This document shows positions 41,866 to 50,853 of a stretch of DNA of 64,000 nucleotides, in pieces. The DNA is from Niastella soli. Lineage in GTDB: Bacteria > Bacteroidota > Bacteroidia > Chitinophagales > Chitinophagaceae. Both the position numbers and the translations under genes were made by a program. The stretch covers positions 992,001 through 1,056,000 of the forward strand of contig NZ_JAGHKO010000004.1 of the NCBI RefSeq assembly GCF_017742245.1. The letters run 5' to 3'. Position 1 is the first letter of the stretch. Each line of letters opens with the position of its first letter. Below the pieces are notes generated by a model, which was given only the letters and a program-made list of their open reading frames with translations, made no database searches and had not been told where the DNA came from.

Positions 41866-43596
41866 TTATTGCTGCATGATAACTTTTATGGCTGTTTCTA
41901 TTAGTTCATCTTTTCCCTGCAGCGCGCCGTTTATAGTTGGCTTGCAGACTATATCGATCTTTACGCCTTTTTTCTGTGCAACGGTACCATCGGGGTAATA
42001 GATGCCCAAACCTGAAAACCTGGTGGTAAGCCCACCTGGTAAAGCGATCCAATCGGTAATGTTCCCATCTGCGCCAGCAGTAGTATTTCCAATCGTTATT
42101 GCTTTTGTGGCGGCCTGCAACCCCATGGCGCTATATTCGCCAGCGCTTTTACTAAATACATTCACCAGGAGTATCACCTTTCCCTGATAAGGAGTATTAT
42201 TCTCAACCCCCTCTAAATAATCAGGAAAATATTTGTACAAACCAGGAAAGCTTAGGTCGGGATAGGCTAACCGGGCCATCAAAAATTTATGGGAACATAA
42301 TCTGGCAGCCATAGGCTTCCAAACATCCAGCGGATGATTCCGAAGATCAATAATAATTCCCCGTGTAGCGTTAAGAGAATCCATTATCTTATTTACTTCC
42401 CGCGGCAGCAATTGGTCCATATCAATGTACGCGATATTGTCTGCAACCATTTTCCATTTGGGAGCAGGAGGCGTTGTCCATGGCAGAGAATGATTATATC
42501 TATTTATAACAACCTGGCTGGTGTTGCCTTGCGCCGTTAGTTTGGTGATGGTACAGGTGATTGTTCTTCCAGCAAATAAACGGGAGAAGCAAAGTTCCTG
42601 CAACGCAGCCTCCCTGTTGGAGGCGCTGTAAACATCGGGTAAACGTTTGCTTATCCGCTCTTCTATGGTTTCGCCGTCGATGGCAACAATAACATCGTGC
42701 AGGGCAATACCCTGTAATTTGCACAAGGAATCATTGGTAATTAAAGTGACCACGGCCTTGCCTTCAACAATAGAACATAAAAAGGGCAGGTACCGGTATT
42801 CACCAAAAAAGTAAGCCACTTGTGGCAACCCACCTATTCCACCAATGGCATTATGCCCATCTTCCAATGCCGTGATCATTTTATAAATACAGCGCTGATA
42901 TTGCGTATTATCTCCTGCCTGGTAAAAGGATGGAATAAGTTCATGCAGCACCCATTCCCATTTTTGGGAAGTAAGGTATTTATAGGGTGAAAAATAATTT
43001 ACAATATTCCAGTACCGGAACAGCGCTAACAACCGGTATGCCGTTGGCTGAAATTGATACTCGCTGTTTACATAACGCTCTTCATTGATGACTTTTATTT
43101 GAGAAGAAGCGCCATAGGTAACATAGTGATTATCGCCCTGGTTCCTATTTGCCAAAATGTATTGCAGTTTATTTACCAGCAAGGAATTGAACCCGCTATG
43201 GGTTATCCAGGCCGTATCAAGATTCCAGCTAAGCCTGCCCGTAAGCGTATTATCACACTGTGTACAAGGAGCTACATTTCCCAGCTCATTAAGCCAGGTC
43301 AGCATAACCTCATCAAGCTGGCGGGCATTTTCTGCCGCAAGGAACACGGGTACTTTTGCAATCAACACGCTGTCCCAATTGAACTGACCTTTTGCAACGC
43401 CGGGATGATAATATTTTAAAAAGCCCCATACTTCCCCTAACACCTGCAGGGAAGAGATTTGATAAGGCGTAAGGGAATTGGTGGCGGTATCGGTGGTTCG
43501 ATTTTCTTTCGAGGTACTGAATAGGCCTGCAGTTTGCGATCCATTCGCCAAAAGCGTAACAGGTAAACAGATTAATAACAGGAATAATATCCGCAT
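41866..43596 (-). CDS. S41-family (tail-specific type) serine protease
   Basis: A 576-residue protein with a signal peptide (LFLLLICLPVTLLANG). An N-terminal ~240-residue helical region contains YHPGVAKGQFNWDSVLI, typical of Bacteroidota S41 proteins. A PDZ-like segment follows (SLCKLQGIALHDVIVAIDGE), then the S41 core: NIAYIDMDQLL, GIIIDLRNHP and the catalytic Ser484 in FSKSAGEYSAMGLQA. It likely acts in the periplasm on damaged or secreted proteins. The Ser is in KSAGE, the expected tripeptide region, but the Lys of the Ser-Lys dyad is less obvious. Monocistronic and divergent from the SDR gene. Confidence 0.87.
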   Translation of the reverse strand: MRILFLLLICLPVTLLANGSQTAGLFSTSKENRTTDTATNSLTPYQISSLQVLGEVWGFLKYYHPGVAKGQFNWDSVLIAKVPVFLAAENARQLDEVMLTWLNELGNVAPCTQCDNTLTGRLSWNLDTAWITHSGFNSLLVNKLQYILANRNQGDNHYVTYGASSQIKVINEERYVNSEYQFQPTAYRLLALFRYWNIVNYFSPYKYLTSQKWEWVLHELIPSFYQAGDNTQYQRCIYKMITALEDGHNAIGGIGGLPQVAYFFGEYRYLPFLCSIVEGKAVVTLITNDSLCKLQGIALHDVIVAIDGETIEERISKRLPDVYSASNREAALQELCFSRLFAGRTITCTITKLTAQGNTSQVVINRYNHSLPWTTPPAPKWKMVADNIAYIDMDQLLPREVNKIMDSLNATRGIIIDLRNHPLDVWKPMAARLCSHKFLMARLAYPDLSFPGLYKYFPDYLEGVENNTPYQGKVILLVNVFSKSAGEYSAMGLQAATKAITIGNTTAGADGNITDWIALPGGLTTRFSGLGIYYPDGTVAQKKGVKIDIVCKPTINGALQGKDELIETAIKVIMQQ

Positions 43597-43708
43597 AGAA
43601 ATTAGGTTTTCATTATGATCCTGCTAACACGTCGGTCAGCTTCTCCGGAAACGAATATACTCAAAATCAGTCTGTTCACTCCTGAAGAAAATGCTAACGG
43701 AGTTTTGT

Positions 43709-43762
43709 GCTATTCTTCCCCTCAAATGGGTTATTTCTGCAGAATAGCCCGCTCTAGCTTTG
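43709..43762 (+). promoter_or_regulatory. Promoter of the SDR gene with 7-bp inverted repeat
   Basis: TAGCTTTG at 43755-43762 fits the -7 consensus, 37 bp before the ATG. Just upstream, GCTATTC (43709-43715) and GAATAGC (43742-43748) form an inverted repeat spanning the -33 zone, a possible site for the AraC regulator coded by the next gene. Confidence 0.45.
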
Positions 43763-43798
43763 TGGTATCAAATTAAATGATTCAAAAAACAAAGTACT

Positions 43799-44623
43799 AT
43801 GAGCAGAATAATCTTCATTACAGGGGCCTCTAAAGGTTTTGGGAAATTATGGGCAGAAGCTTTTTTGAAACGGGGCGATAAAGTAGCCGCCACCGCCCGC
43901 AATATTACCGCATTAAATGAATTGGCAGCCACTTATGGCGACAAAGTATTACCCTTGCAACTGGATGTAAACAACCGCGCCGAAGTTTTTAGGGTCGTTA
44001 ACAAAATAGAAAAACATTTTGGCCGCATTGATGTTCTAATAAATAATGCGGGGCATGGTTTGTTTGGCATAACGGAAGAAGTTTCCGAAGCACAGGCAAG
44101 GGAGCAAATGGAAACCAATTTCTTTGGTTCGTTGTGGGTAACACAGGCTGTACTGCCTATTTTCCGCAAACAGAAAAGCGGTCACCTGGTGCAGGTAAGC
44201 AGCTTTTTGGGAATAACTACGCTGCCGCTGCTTGGGATTTACAACGCTTCAAAATTTGCCGTGGAAGGCCTTATTGAAACAATTGGACTTGAAACTGCCC
44301 ACCTGGGTATAAAAACCACGTTGATAGAGCCCAATGGCTATTCAACAGACTGGGCAGGCACTTCCGCTACCCGAACCGACGGCGGCATTGAAGACTATAC
44401 TCCGGTACGGGAAGCATTTGCTGAAGTTGGCAAAAATCCAAACATCTGGGGCAAACCCGAAGCAACTGTTACGCCAGTATTGCAGGTAGTTGACAGCCCT
44501 AACCCGCCGCAAAGATTATTGCTGGGGAACATCGCTTATGATACCGTACATAAAGTGTATAACCAGCGCTTGAAAGAGATTGAATCCTGGAAAGACGTCA
44601 GCATCGCTGCGCAGGGTTTTTAA
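43799..44623 (+). CDS. Classical SDR oxidoreductase
   Basis: A 274-residue short-chain dehydrogenase with all standard motifs: TGASKGFG (8-15) for cofactor binding, NNAG (82-85), Ser134/135 in VQVSSFLG, and YNASK (Tyr148, Lys152). An Arg after the first strand block (ATARN) favours NADPH. It resembles the Bacteroidota SDRs coded beside AraC regulators and believed to handle aldehydes or ketones. The AraC gene starts 6 bp downstream, so the two are co-transcribed. Substrate unknown. Confidence 0.93.
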   Translation: MSRIIFITGASKGFGKLWAEAFLKRGDKVAATARNITALNELAATYGDKVLPLQLDVNNRAEVFRVVNKIEKHFGRIDVLINNAGHGLFGITEEVSEAQAREQMETNFFGSLWVTQAVLPIFRKQKSGHLVQVSSFLGITTLPLLGIYNASKFAVEGLIETIGLETAHLGIKTTLIEPNGYSTDWAGTSATRTDGGIEDYTPVREAFAEVGKNPNIWGKPEATVTPVLQVVDSPNPPQRLLLGNIAYDTVHKVYNQRLKEIESWKDVSIAAQGF

Positions 44624-44629
44624 GCGACC

Positions 44630-45547
44630 ATGCTAATTGATAAAATTCAGGTAATGAGACACTATAAGACATTGAGCGAACTGCATACTGGCAATGGCTG
44701 GCCACCACCAGAAAATCCGTTGTTCAGTTTGGTAGGCTGCCAGCAGGAATGTCCGCTTGGCGATCGGGAATTCACTGCCGACGCGTACGTGATAGGATTA
44801 AAAAAACTAAAGGCCGGGGTTATCATGTACGGTCGAACACCTTATGATAATACCAATGGCTCCATGTATTTTATGAAGCCACGCCAGATCATAGAAATGC
44901 GTAACCTGCAGTTTGAAGAAGCCGGTTTTATGATCTTTATTCATGAAGATTATTTACACGGCCATGAATTATTTAACGTGATACAGAAGTATGGTTTCTT
45001 TGATTATGAGGTAAATGAAGCATTGCACCTTTCGCCCAAAGAAGAGGCCATTATGTGGGAACTGCACAATAAAATAATAACTGAGTACAACAACAACCCC
45101 GATGAATACTCCCGGGAGATTATGCTGGGGCATGTTGCATCCATTCTGATGTATTCGCAACGGTATTATAAACGGCAGTTCATACACCGTACCGACTTAT
45201 CGGGTAAAACCGTAACAAAATTCAATACGGTGCTACAACGCTACTTTGATGAAGGCGGATTGCAAAACAAGGGATTGCCTTCTGTTAACGCCATGGCAGA
45301 ACAGCTTCATTTGTCACCCCGTTACCTAAGCGATCTGCTGAAACAGGAAACCGGCAAAACAGCCCTTGAGCTGATCCATCTTTCCCTGATTGCTGAGGCA
45401 AAGAACCTGCTGAAAACAGCAGACCGTAGCATTGCAGCAATTGCCTACGATCTTGGTTTTGAGAACACCTCCTATTTTACCAGATTGTTTAAAAAACAAA
45501 CGGGCATGAAACCGCTGGAGTTCAGGAAAAATGCATCGATGAATTAG
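44630..45547 (+). CDS. AraC-family regulator co-transcribed with SDR
   Basis: A 305-residue regulator with a cupin-like N-terminal sensor (AGVIMYGRTPYDNTNGSMYF) and a C-terminal double HTH (VNAMAEQLHLSPRYLSDLLK and IAAIAYDLGFENTSYFTRLF). The ATG at 44630 gives close coupling to the SDR stop; a second ATG at 44654 is possible. In Bacteroidota, this AraC type is commonly paired with an SDR that it activates. A strong terminator lies 30 bp after the stop. The effector is unknown. Confidence 0.9.
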   Translation: MLIDKIQVMRHYKTLSELHTGNGWPPPENPLFSLVGCQQECPLGDREFTADAYVIGLKKLKAGVIMYGRTPYDNTNGSMYFMKPRQIIEMRNLQFEEAGFMIFIHEDYLHGHELFNVIQKYGFFDYEVNEALHLSPKEEAIMWELHNKIITEYNNNPDEYSREIMLGHVASILMYSQRYYKRQFIHRTDLSGKTVTKFNTVLQRYFDEGGLQNKGLPSVNAMAEQLHLSPRYLSDLLKQETGKTALELIHLSLIAEAKNLLKTADRSIAAIAYDLGFENTSYFTRLFKKQTGMKPLEFRKNASMN

Positions 45548-45576
45548 TCAATTACCCATATCCATATATGCTGGAG

Positions 45577-45608
45577 AGCCCCGACAGTTTCGTCGGGGCT
45601 TTATTATT
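45577..45608 (+). terminator. Terminator of the SDR-AraC unit
   Basis: AGCCCCGAC (45577-45585) pairs perfectly with GTCGGGGCT (45592-45600) around a 6-nt loop, followed by TTATTATT. Confidence 0.9.
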
Positions 45609-45804
45609 AAGCTATATGAATGTAATGGCCGCATTTCTTCCCGTAAAATCTACACGGTAGTAACCGAAGGCGTGTTGAAAACGTATTAAAAATGTTTTAG
45701 TCACTACCCCGCAGCAATTTGTTTTAATTAGCAAACAAGTAGCACAAATTTGATAGACCGGTTTTCAAATTCAAAATTGGTTAATGCCCTGAAATTTTAG
45801 CCGT

Positions 45805-46422
45805 ATGAATACATGGTTTAATTACTTTTTTCACGATTGGCAAGGAAATATTGATAGGATTAAAAGAGTTTATAACAAGAATCATGAAGGCTTTTTTCAT
45901 CATGCCGTGATGATTCTTCGGGATGAAGAAAAAGCAAAAGAAATAATTATCGCGGCATATAACGCTGCGACGAGGCAACACCGGGTTTTACAAACCGAAG
46001 CCGAGATTTTCGATTTTCTTATTTCCACTATTGGACAAAACTGTAATGACATCCGGATGAAAATGCTGCAGGACACGCAGCAGGAAAAGAAGCAGGAAAC
46101 AAAGGAGGGTGAAAATATCAAAAAGTTTATCCTTGGGAGGGAAAAAGAACATTATATTATCACCAAAGCAGTTAGGGATGCTGTTCACGAAGAAATTGAA
46201 GCACAGCCCTGGCAACGCAGGCGTGTAATCAGGCTTTTTTTTTGCGGTCAACCCACCAAAAAAATCGCAGAGATCATCGGCAGGGATGAACAGACAGTGA
46301 GGAATGAAAAAAGGTTAGCCCGCATAGCCATATTTGAAGCCCTGCAACAAAGGAATTTATTATTCAGCGATACTTTACCCCCCTGTAATTCATCAGGCCT
46401 TAATTCAGAGCCTGAAGTATAA
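45805..46422 (+). CDS. ECF-type sigma factor (divergent)
   Basis: A 205-residue protein. The C-terminal half matches sigma-70 region 4: QPWQRRRVIRLFFCGQPTKK followed by IAEIIGRDEQTVRNEKRLAR, an HTH that would read the -35 region. The N-terminal ~100 residues occupy the place of region 2 (FFHHAVMILRDEEKAKEIII) but are weakly conserved. It starts a sigma-FecR-SusC-SusD run, the standard transmembrane signalling arrangement in Bacteroidota, so its activity is presumably held by the FecR protein. A 30-residue polar tail follows region 4. The family call relies mostly on region 4 and context. Confidence 0.82.
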   Translation: MNTWFNYFFHDWQGNIDRIKRVYNKNHEGFFHHAVMILRDEEKAKEIIIAAYNAATRQHRVLQTEAEIFDFLISTIGQNCNDIRMKMLQDTQQEKKQETKEGENIKKFILGREKEHYIITKAVRDAVHEEIEAQPWQRRRVIRLFFCGQPTKKIAEIIGRDEQTVRNEKRLARIAIFEALQQRNLLFSDTLPPCNSSGLNSEPEV

Positions 46423-46448
46423 CCTTTATTTACCTTAAACTAAAACAA

Positions 46449-47747
46449 TTGGAAGCCCAAAATAACAAAATTGCGAGTCTTATAATTAAGTATCGCAAAA
46501 CAACATTAAACAATAAGGAACAGGAAGAATTGAATGCCTGGCGCAGCCTTTCCGAAGAGAATGAGACGTTATTTCAAAGTCTTACAGACGCCCCCTATTT
46601 GTCGGAATTGAAGGTAGATCTTCGGGCAGACTGGAAAAAAGTAAAGCAGCTTTATAAAGCAGAAACAGGCAGGCCCTACCCCATGGGCAGGTCGAAATTC
46701 CTTTCTATTGCAGCCAGTATAGTCGTTCTTCTAACTGCAGGAATTATCTGGTTATCGCTCCCTTCTTCCCGTAACGAACCCGTTTTATCGAAAATTGAAC
46801 CGCCTAAACAGCGCAATACACCTTTAATTGTAAAGAATTCGCCGCAGCTCCCAACAGAAGTAACCCTGACCTTTTCAAACGGCTCTACTTGTCAACCCGA
46901 CAAAATGGATAATGGAAGCCATATAGATTACAAAAGCAGCCGGGTTGTAAAAGTATCAAACAAAAAACTGAAGATCATCCCGCTTCCTGTAAAGATCAAT
47001 ACACCCAGCGGTGAATTAAACGAGGCGTTCCATACACCCAGCAATGAATTAAACGAGACGTTCAATACACCGGGCAGTGAATTAAACGAGGTGACAGACA
47101 TTGCTTTAAACACCCTGCAAATACCCAGCGGCAGAACGTATGAATTAGAACTATCAGATGGTTCAACGGTATTGCTGAACGCAGCTTCCACTTTTCGCTT
47201 CCCCACTGTTTTCAGCCCCACACACAGAAATGTTGAATTGATCGGGGAAGCTTTTTTTAATGTCAGACAAGTAACATTGGACGGAACAAATAAAATACCC
47301 TTTACGGTCAGTGCTTTAGGAACGATCGTCAATGTACTCGGTACTCAATTTAATTTAAACGCTTATGACGACGAAACTATTACAACCACGCTTATTACCG
47401 GGGAAATAGATCTTATTCATGAAGGATCAACTACTCATATACAACCGGGCCAAAAGGCTGTATTAAATAATGGGCATTTTTCTATCCGGGAGAATGTGAA
47501 TATAGCAGAAGAAATTGCCTGGAAAAAGAACCTGTTTGAATTCCGGGATACACCGTTAAGGAATATCATGCAACAGTTAACCCATTGGTATGATGTGGAG
47601 TTTGTTTTCAACTGTTGCGACTCAACCTCCTATACTACTACTGCATCACGGGGAGAACCATTGCCTGAGTTCTTAGAGAATATGGAGGAAACAGGGGATG
47701 TTCATTTTGAAATAAACGGAAGGAGAATTCTTGTAACCAGTAAATAG
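46449..47747 (+). CDS. FecR-type anti-sigma factor with an 11-residue tandem repeat
   Basis: A 432-residue inner-membrane protein. The cytoplasmic N-terminal ~85 residues (YRKTTLNNKEQEELNAWRSL) would bind the sigma factor. One transmembrane helix follows (SIAASIVVLLTAGIIWLSL), then the FecR domain (LQIPSGRTYELELSDGSTVL, LIGEAFFNV, TIVNVLGTQFNLNAYDDE) and a STN-partner end (DVHFEINGRRILVTS). Three repeats of an 11-residue unit (consensus NTPSGELNEAF) precede the FecR core; these resemble the natural NTPxG strand of the domain. The start appears to be TTG at 46449, as no ATG lies nearby. It relays ligand state from SusC to the sigma factor. Confidence 0.9.
   Translation: MEAQNNKIASLIIKYRKTTLNNKEQEELNAWRSLSEENETLFQSLTDAPYLSELKVDLRADWKKVKQLYKAETGRPYPMGRSKFLSIAASIVVLLTAGIIWLSLPSSRNEPVLSKIEPPKQRNTPLIVKNSPQLPTEVTLTFSNGSTCQPDKMDNGSHIDYKSSRVVKVSNKKLKIIPLPVKINTPSGELNEAFHTPSNELNETFNTPGSELNEVTDIALNTLQIPSGRTYELELSDGSTVLLNAASTFRFPTVFSPTHRNVELIGEAFFNVRQVTLDGTNKIPFTVSALGTIVNVLGTQFNLNAYDDETITTTLITGEIDLIHEGSTTHIQPGQKAVLNNGHFSIRENVNIAEEIAWKKNLFEFRDTPLRNIMQQLTHWYDVEFVFNCCDSTSYTTTASRGEPLPEFLENMEETGDVHFEINGRRILVTSK
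46998..47096 (+). repeat. 33-bp in-frame tandem repeat in fecR, 3 units
   Basis: Three 33-bp units (46998-47030, 47031-47063, 47064-47096) encode NTPSGELNEAF, HTPSNELNETF and NTPGSELNEVT. They share AATACAC/CATACAC starts and GAATTAAACGAG cores. The high DNA identity suggests recent duplication. Confidence 0.9.
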
Positions 47748-47757
47748 GCCATTGTTA

Positions 47758-50700
47758 ATGATCGTAAAGTACCTGGTGCTTACCTGCCTGCTTCTGATCT
47801 CAACAGCAGGGCTGGCTCAAAAAATTTCTATTTCCGTAAGGAATGCCCCATTGGAACAAGTTTTTGATTTAATTAAAAAGCAATCTAATTATCTTTTCAC
47901 TTACAATTCCAAACTCTTACTTCAAAGCAAAAGGATTGACGTGCATGTTACCAATGAAACTGTAGAATACACCCTTGACCTTTGCTTTAAGGGCCAACCT
48001 GTAACTTATTCAATCAGGGGAAATCAGATCATAATAAAAAAAAGACCGGCCCCGGAAAATGAACCGGCCACATCACCTCAACCACGAACCGCAAATAGTG
48101 CAGAAAAGAAAAATCCGGGACCTCAACTTCTTGAGGAAATGGTAAAGACCGGCTATGGAAAAACATCAACCCGGTTGAATACAGGCTCCATAGGAAAAAT
48201 CCCGAATAGTGAAATTGAAAAGCAGCCAGTAAACAACCCATTAGCCGCCCTGAATGGTATACCCGGCTTATCAGGAAGTCAAAACAACGGGCTTCCGGGT
48301 TCAGGTTATAAATTGCAAATAAGAGGTCCAAGTAGTATTGGTACCACACCAGGTATTATACCCGATAGTAAGATATTATATATTATTGATGGCGTACCCA
48401 GTGCCACCAACAATAATTCACAGCAGACAATTGGTTCCGGTTCTGCATTGAGTGAAAAAGGCAATAGCCCTCTTATGATCATTTACCCGAATGATATTGA
48501 AAGCATAGAAGTGCTTAAAGATGCCGATGCGACGGCCATTTATGGCAGCCGCGGCGCAGATGGTGTAGTGTTGATCACTACCAAACAGGGAAAGGCAGGC
48601 AAGCCATATATTACCGCTCATGTTCAAACGGGTGTAAACCTTCTTGCAACCATTCCTTCCATGATGAATACCAGGCAATTTGTTGACATGCGAAACGAAG
48701 GGTTAAAAAATGACAGCCTGACCCCTACCCTCGACAATGCACCTGATCTGATGCTATTTGATACAACCCGCTATACAGATCTAAAAACCCTGTTACTTAG
48801 AAACAGCGCTAAAACTATGGATGCCCAGGTTTCCGTTTCCGGCGGAGATAGCAATACGGTATATCTGTTCAGTTTAAGTCATTATCTCGAAAACACCGTT
48901 TTCACGGGTAACTCAGGCTATAAACGTACCTCACTGCATCTTCGTCTTTCCAATAATTCATTCAAGCGTAAATTATCAACCCAGCTATCCGCAATTTATT
49001 CGGCTGACCATAATGAATCTATTATAACCGACCTCGCCTCCACACTGCCACTACCACCCAATATTCCATCCTTACGGGACTCAATAAATAACTTTACCTG
49101 GCAGCAGGCTGGCGTGCCCTATCAAAATCCGCTGGCCCTTTTATTGCAGCCCTATCTCGCCAGAACAAGAAACCTGATAACTAGCCTGCAATTGAGTTAC
49201 AAACTGAGCAAAGGCTTACAGCTTAGATCAAATTTTGGTTACAACGGGGTTTCCTTTATAGAAGAAAGTAAAATACCAGTGAAATCATTGAACCCCTATA
49301 CTAACAGCAATCCTACCGGATCACTCTTTGCAGGAAAGAATAATTTTAATTCCTGGATCATTGAACCGCAAGCTGAATATTCAGGAGACATAGGTAATAG
49401 TAAGTTCACCACACTTATAGGCAGTACTTTTCAGGGGTTGATAAACAACAGAAACAGTCTCAACGCTACAGGCTACACCAGTGATTCACTCCCGTTCGAT
49501 ATAAACAACGCACCTGTTGTAAATACTACTTATGATCAAAACGTTTACCGGTATATGGGCGTATTCGGACGCTTGAATTATAACTGGCGGGATAAATATA
49601 TAGTAAATCTCACCGGCCGGCGGGATGGTTCCAGCCGTTTTGGCCCTAAAAAACAATTTGGCAGTTTTGGCGCCATTGGCGCTGCCTGGCTCGTTTCCAG
49701 CGAACCCCTGTTAAAGAAACTTCCATTCATCAGCTTTTTCAAGTTGCGGGGCAGTTATGGCACCACGGGGAATGATCAGATCGGCGATTATAAATACCTT
49801 GACCGGTGGGCCTCTGCTGGCCGTTCCTATCAGGGAAATTCCGGAACAGTTCCCACGCAGATCTCCGACTCATCATACAGCTGGGAAATCACGCGAAAAT
49901 TAGAAGGCGCACTTGAACTGGGCTTATGGGAAGATCGGCTATTTATAGTTGTTAATTATTTTCGTAATCGCACCAGCAATCAGCTCATTACCTACGAGGT
50001 GCCTTATACAACCGGGTTCAGCAGTATTGCAGCCAGGAACTCGCAGGCTGTTGTTCAAAACTCGGGTTTCGAGATCCAGCTGAAAAGCAAAAATATAGAG
50101 TTCAAAGACATAAAGTGGACAACTGAAATGACGGCCACTATTCCCCGCAATAAATTATTGGCGTTTCCTGGCCTTGCCAATTCCAGCTATGCCAACTTCT
50201 ATGAAGTGGGATATTCACTCACCAGCACCAATGGATATAAATACATGGGTGTTAATCCCAACACGGGCGTATTCCAATTTGAGGACCGGAATAAAGACGG
50301 GCAACTGAATTACCAAAACGATTATATCCGCATTGGCAACCTTGACCCTGCTTTTTATGGATGGTTCAAAAACAGTGTCACAATTAAAAACTGGAATTTA
50401 AGTATAGCCATAGAATTCAAAAAGCAAATGGGCTATAGCGAGTTGTATAAAGTTTACGCATTAGCCTTACCAGGCACGGCCATGCTAAATCAGCCGGTGG
50501 CGGTTTTAAACCGGTGGAGAAACCCTGGAGACAAGGCTATCTTTCAACGGTATACTACGGTTTCCAATTCGCCGGCAGCGGAAGCCAGTTATAGATTATT
50601 GCAGTCTTCCGGCAGTTATGAGGATGCCTCCTTTATACTTTTAAGGAACGCGGATATCAGCTTTAACTTTCCCGAAAAATGGTTTAAGGGACGTTATTTG

Positions 50701-50844
50701 AAAAAGGCAAAGGTGTATATGAAGGCGCAGAACCTGTTTACCATAGCTGGCCAAAAGATCTTCAACGAACAACAGCAAACGCCCTATAGCCTGCCCCCTT
50801 TAAGGACCTTTGCAGCAGGATTTGAGTGTAGCTTTTCTAAATAG
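47758..50844 (+). CDS. SusC/RagA-type TonB-dependent transducer with STN domain
   Basis: About 1028 residues from the ATG at 47758. A signal peptide (LVLTCLLLISTAGLAQ) is followed by an STN signalling domain (SISVRNAPLEQVFDLIKKQS to NQIIIKKR, about 22-95), which would contact FecR. A Pro/Asn-rich linker (~96-130) then runs straight into the TonB box/plug (LLEEMVKTGYGKTSTRLNTG, YKLQIRGPSS, YIIDGVPSA, GVVLITTKQG). The carboxypeptidase-regulatory domain usual in SusC proteins is missing. A barrel ends in FAAGFECSFSK. It imports the substrate and signals for the sigma/FecR system. Confidence 0.93.
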   Translation: MIVKYLVLTCLLLISTAGLAQKISISVRNAPLEQVFDLIKKQSNYLFTYNSKLLLQSKRIDVHVTNETVEYTLDLCFKGQPVTYSIRGNQIIIKKRPAPENEPATSPQPRTANSAEKKNPGPQLLEEMVKTGYGKTSTRLNTGSIGKIPNSEIEKQPVNNPLAALNGIPGLSGSQNNGLPGSGYKLQIRGPSSIGTTPGIIPDSKILYIIDGVPSATNNNSQQTIGSGSALSEKGNSPLMIIYPNDIESIEVLKDADATAIYGSRGADGVVLITTKQGKAGKPYITAHVQTGVNLLATIPSMMNTRQFVDMRNEGLKNDSLTPTLDNAPDLMLFDTTRYTDLKTLLLRNSAKTMDAQVSVSGGDSNTVYLFSLSHYLENTVFTGNSGYKRTSLHLRLSNNSFKRKLSTQLSAIYSADHNESIITDLASTLPLPPNIPSLRDSINNFTWQQAGVPYQNPLALLLQPYLARTRNLITSLQLSYKLSKGLQLRSNFGYNGVSFIEESKIPVKSLNPYTNSNPTGSLFAGKNNFNSWIIEPQAEYSGDIGNSKFTTLIGSTFQGLINNRNSLNATGYTSDSLPFDINNAPVVNTTYDQNVYRYMGVFGRLNYNWRDKYIVNLTGRRDGSSRFGPKKQFGSFGAIGAAWLVSSEPLLKKLPFISFFKLRGSYGTTGNDQIGDYKYLDRWASAGRSYQGNSGTVPTQISDSSYSWEITRKLEGALELGLWEDRLFIVVNYFRNRTSNQLITYEVPYTTGFSSIAARNSQAVVQNSGFEIQLKSKNIEFKDIKWTTEMTATIPRNKLLAFPGLANSSYANFYEVGYSLTSTNGYKYMGVNPNTGVFQFEDRNKDGQLNYQNDYIRIGNLDPAFYGWFKNSVTIKNWNLSIAIEFKKQMGYSELYKVYALALPGTAMLNQPVAVLNRWRNPGDKAIFQRYTTVSNSPAAEASYRLLQSSGSYEDASFILLRNADISFNFPEKWFKGRYLKKAKVYMKAQNLFTIAGQKIFNEQQQTPYSLPPLRTFAAGFECSFSK

Positions 50845-50853
50845 TATATCCCC

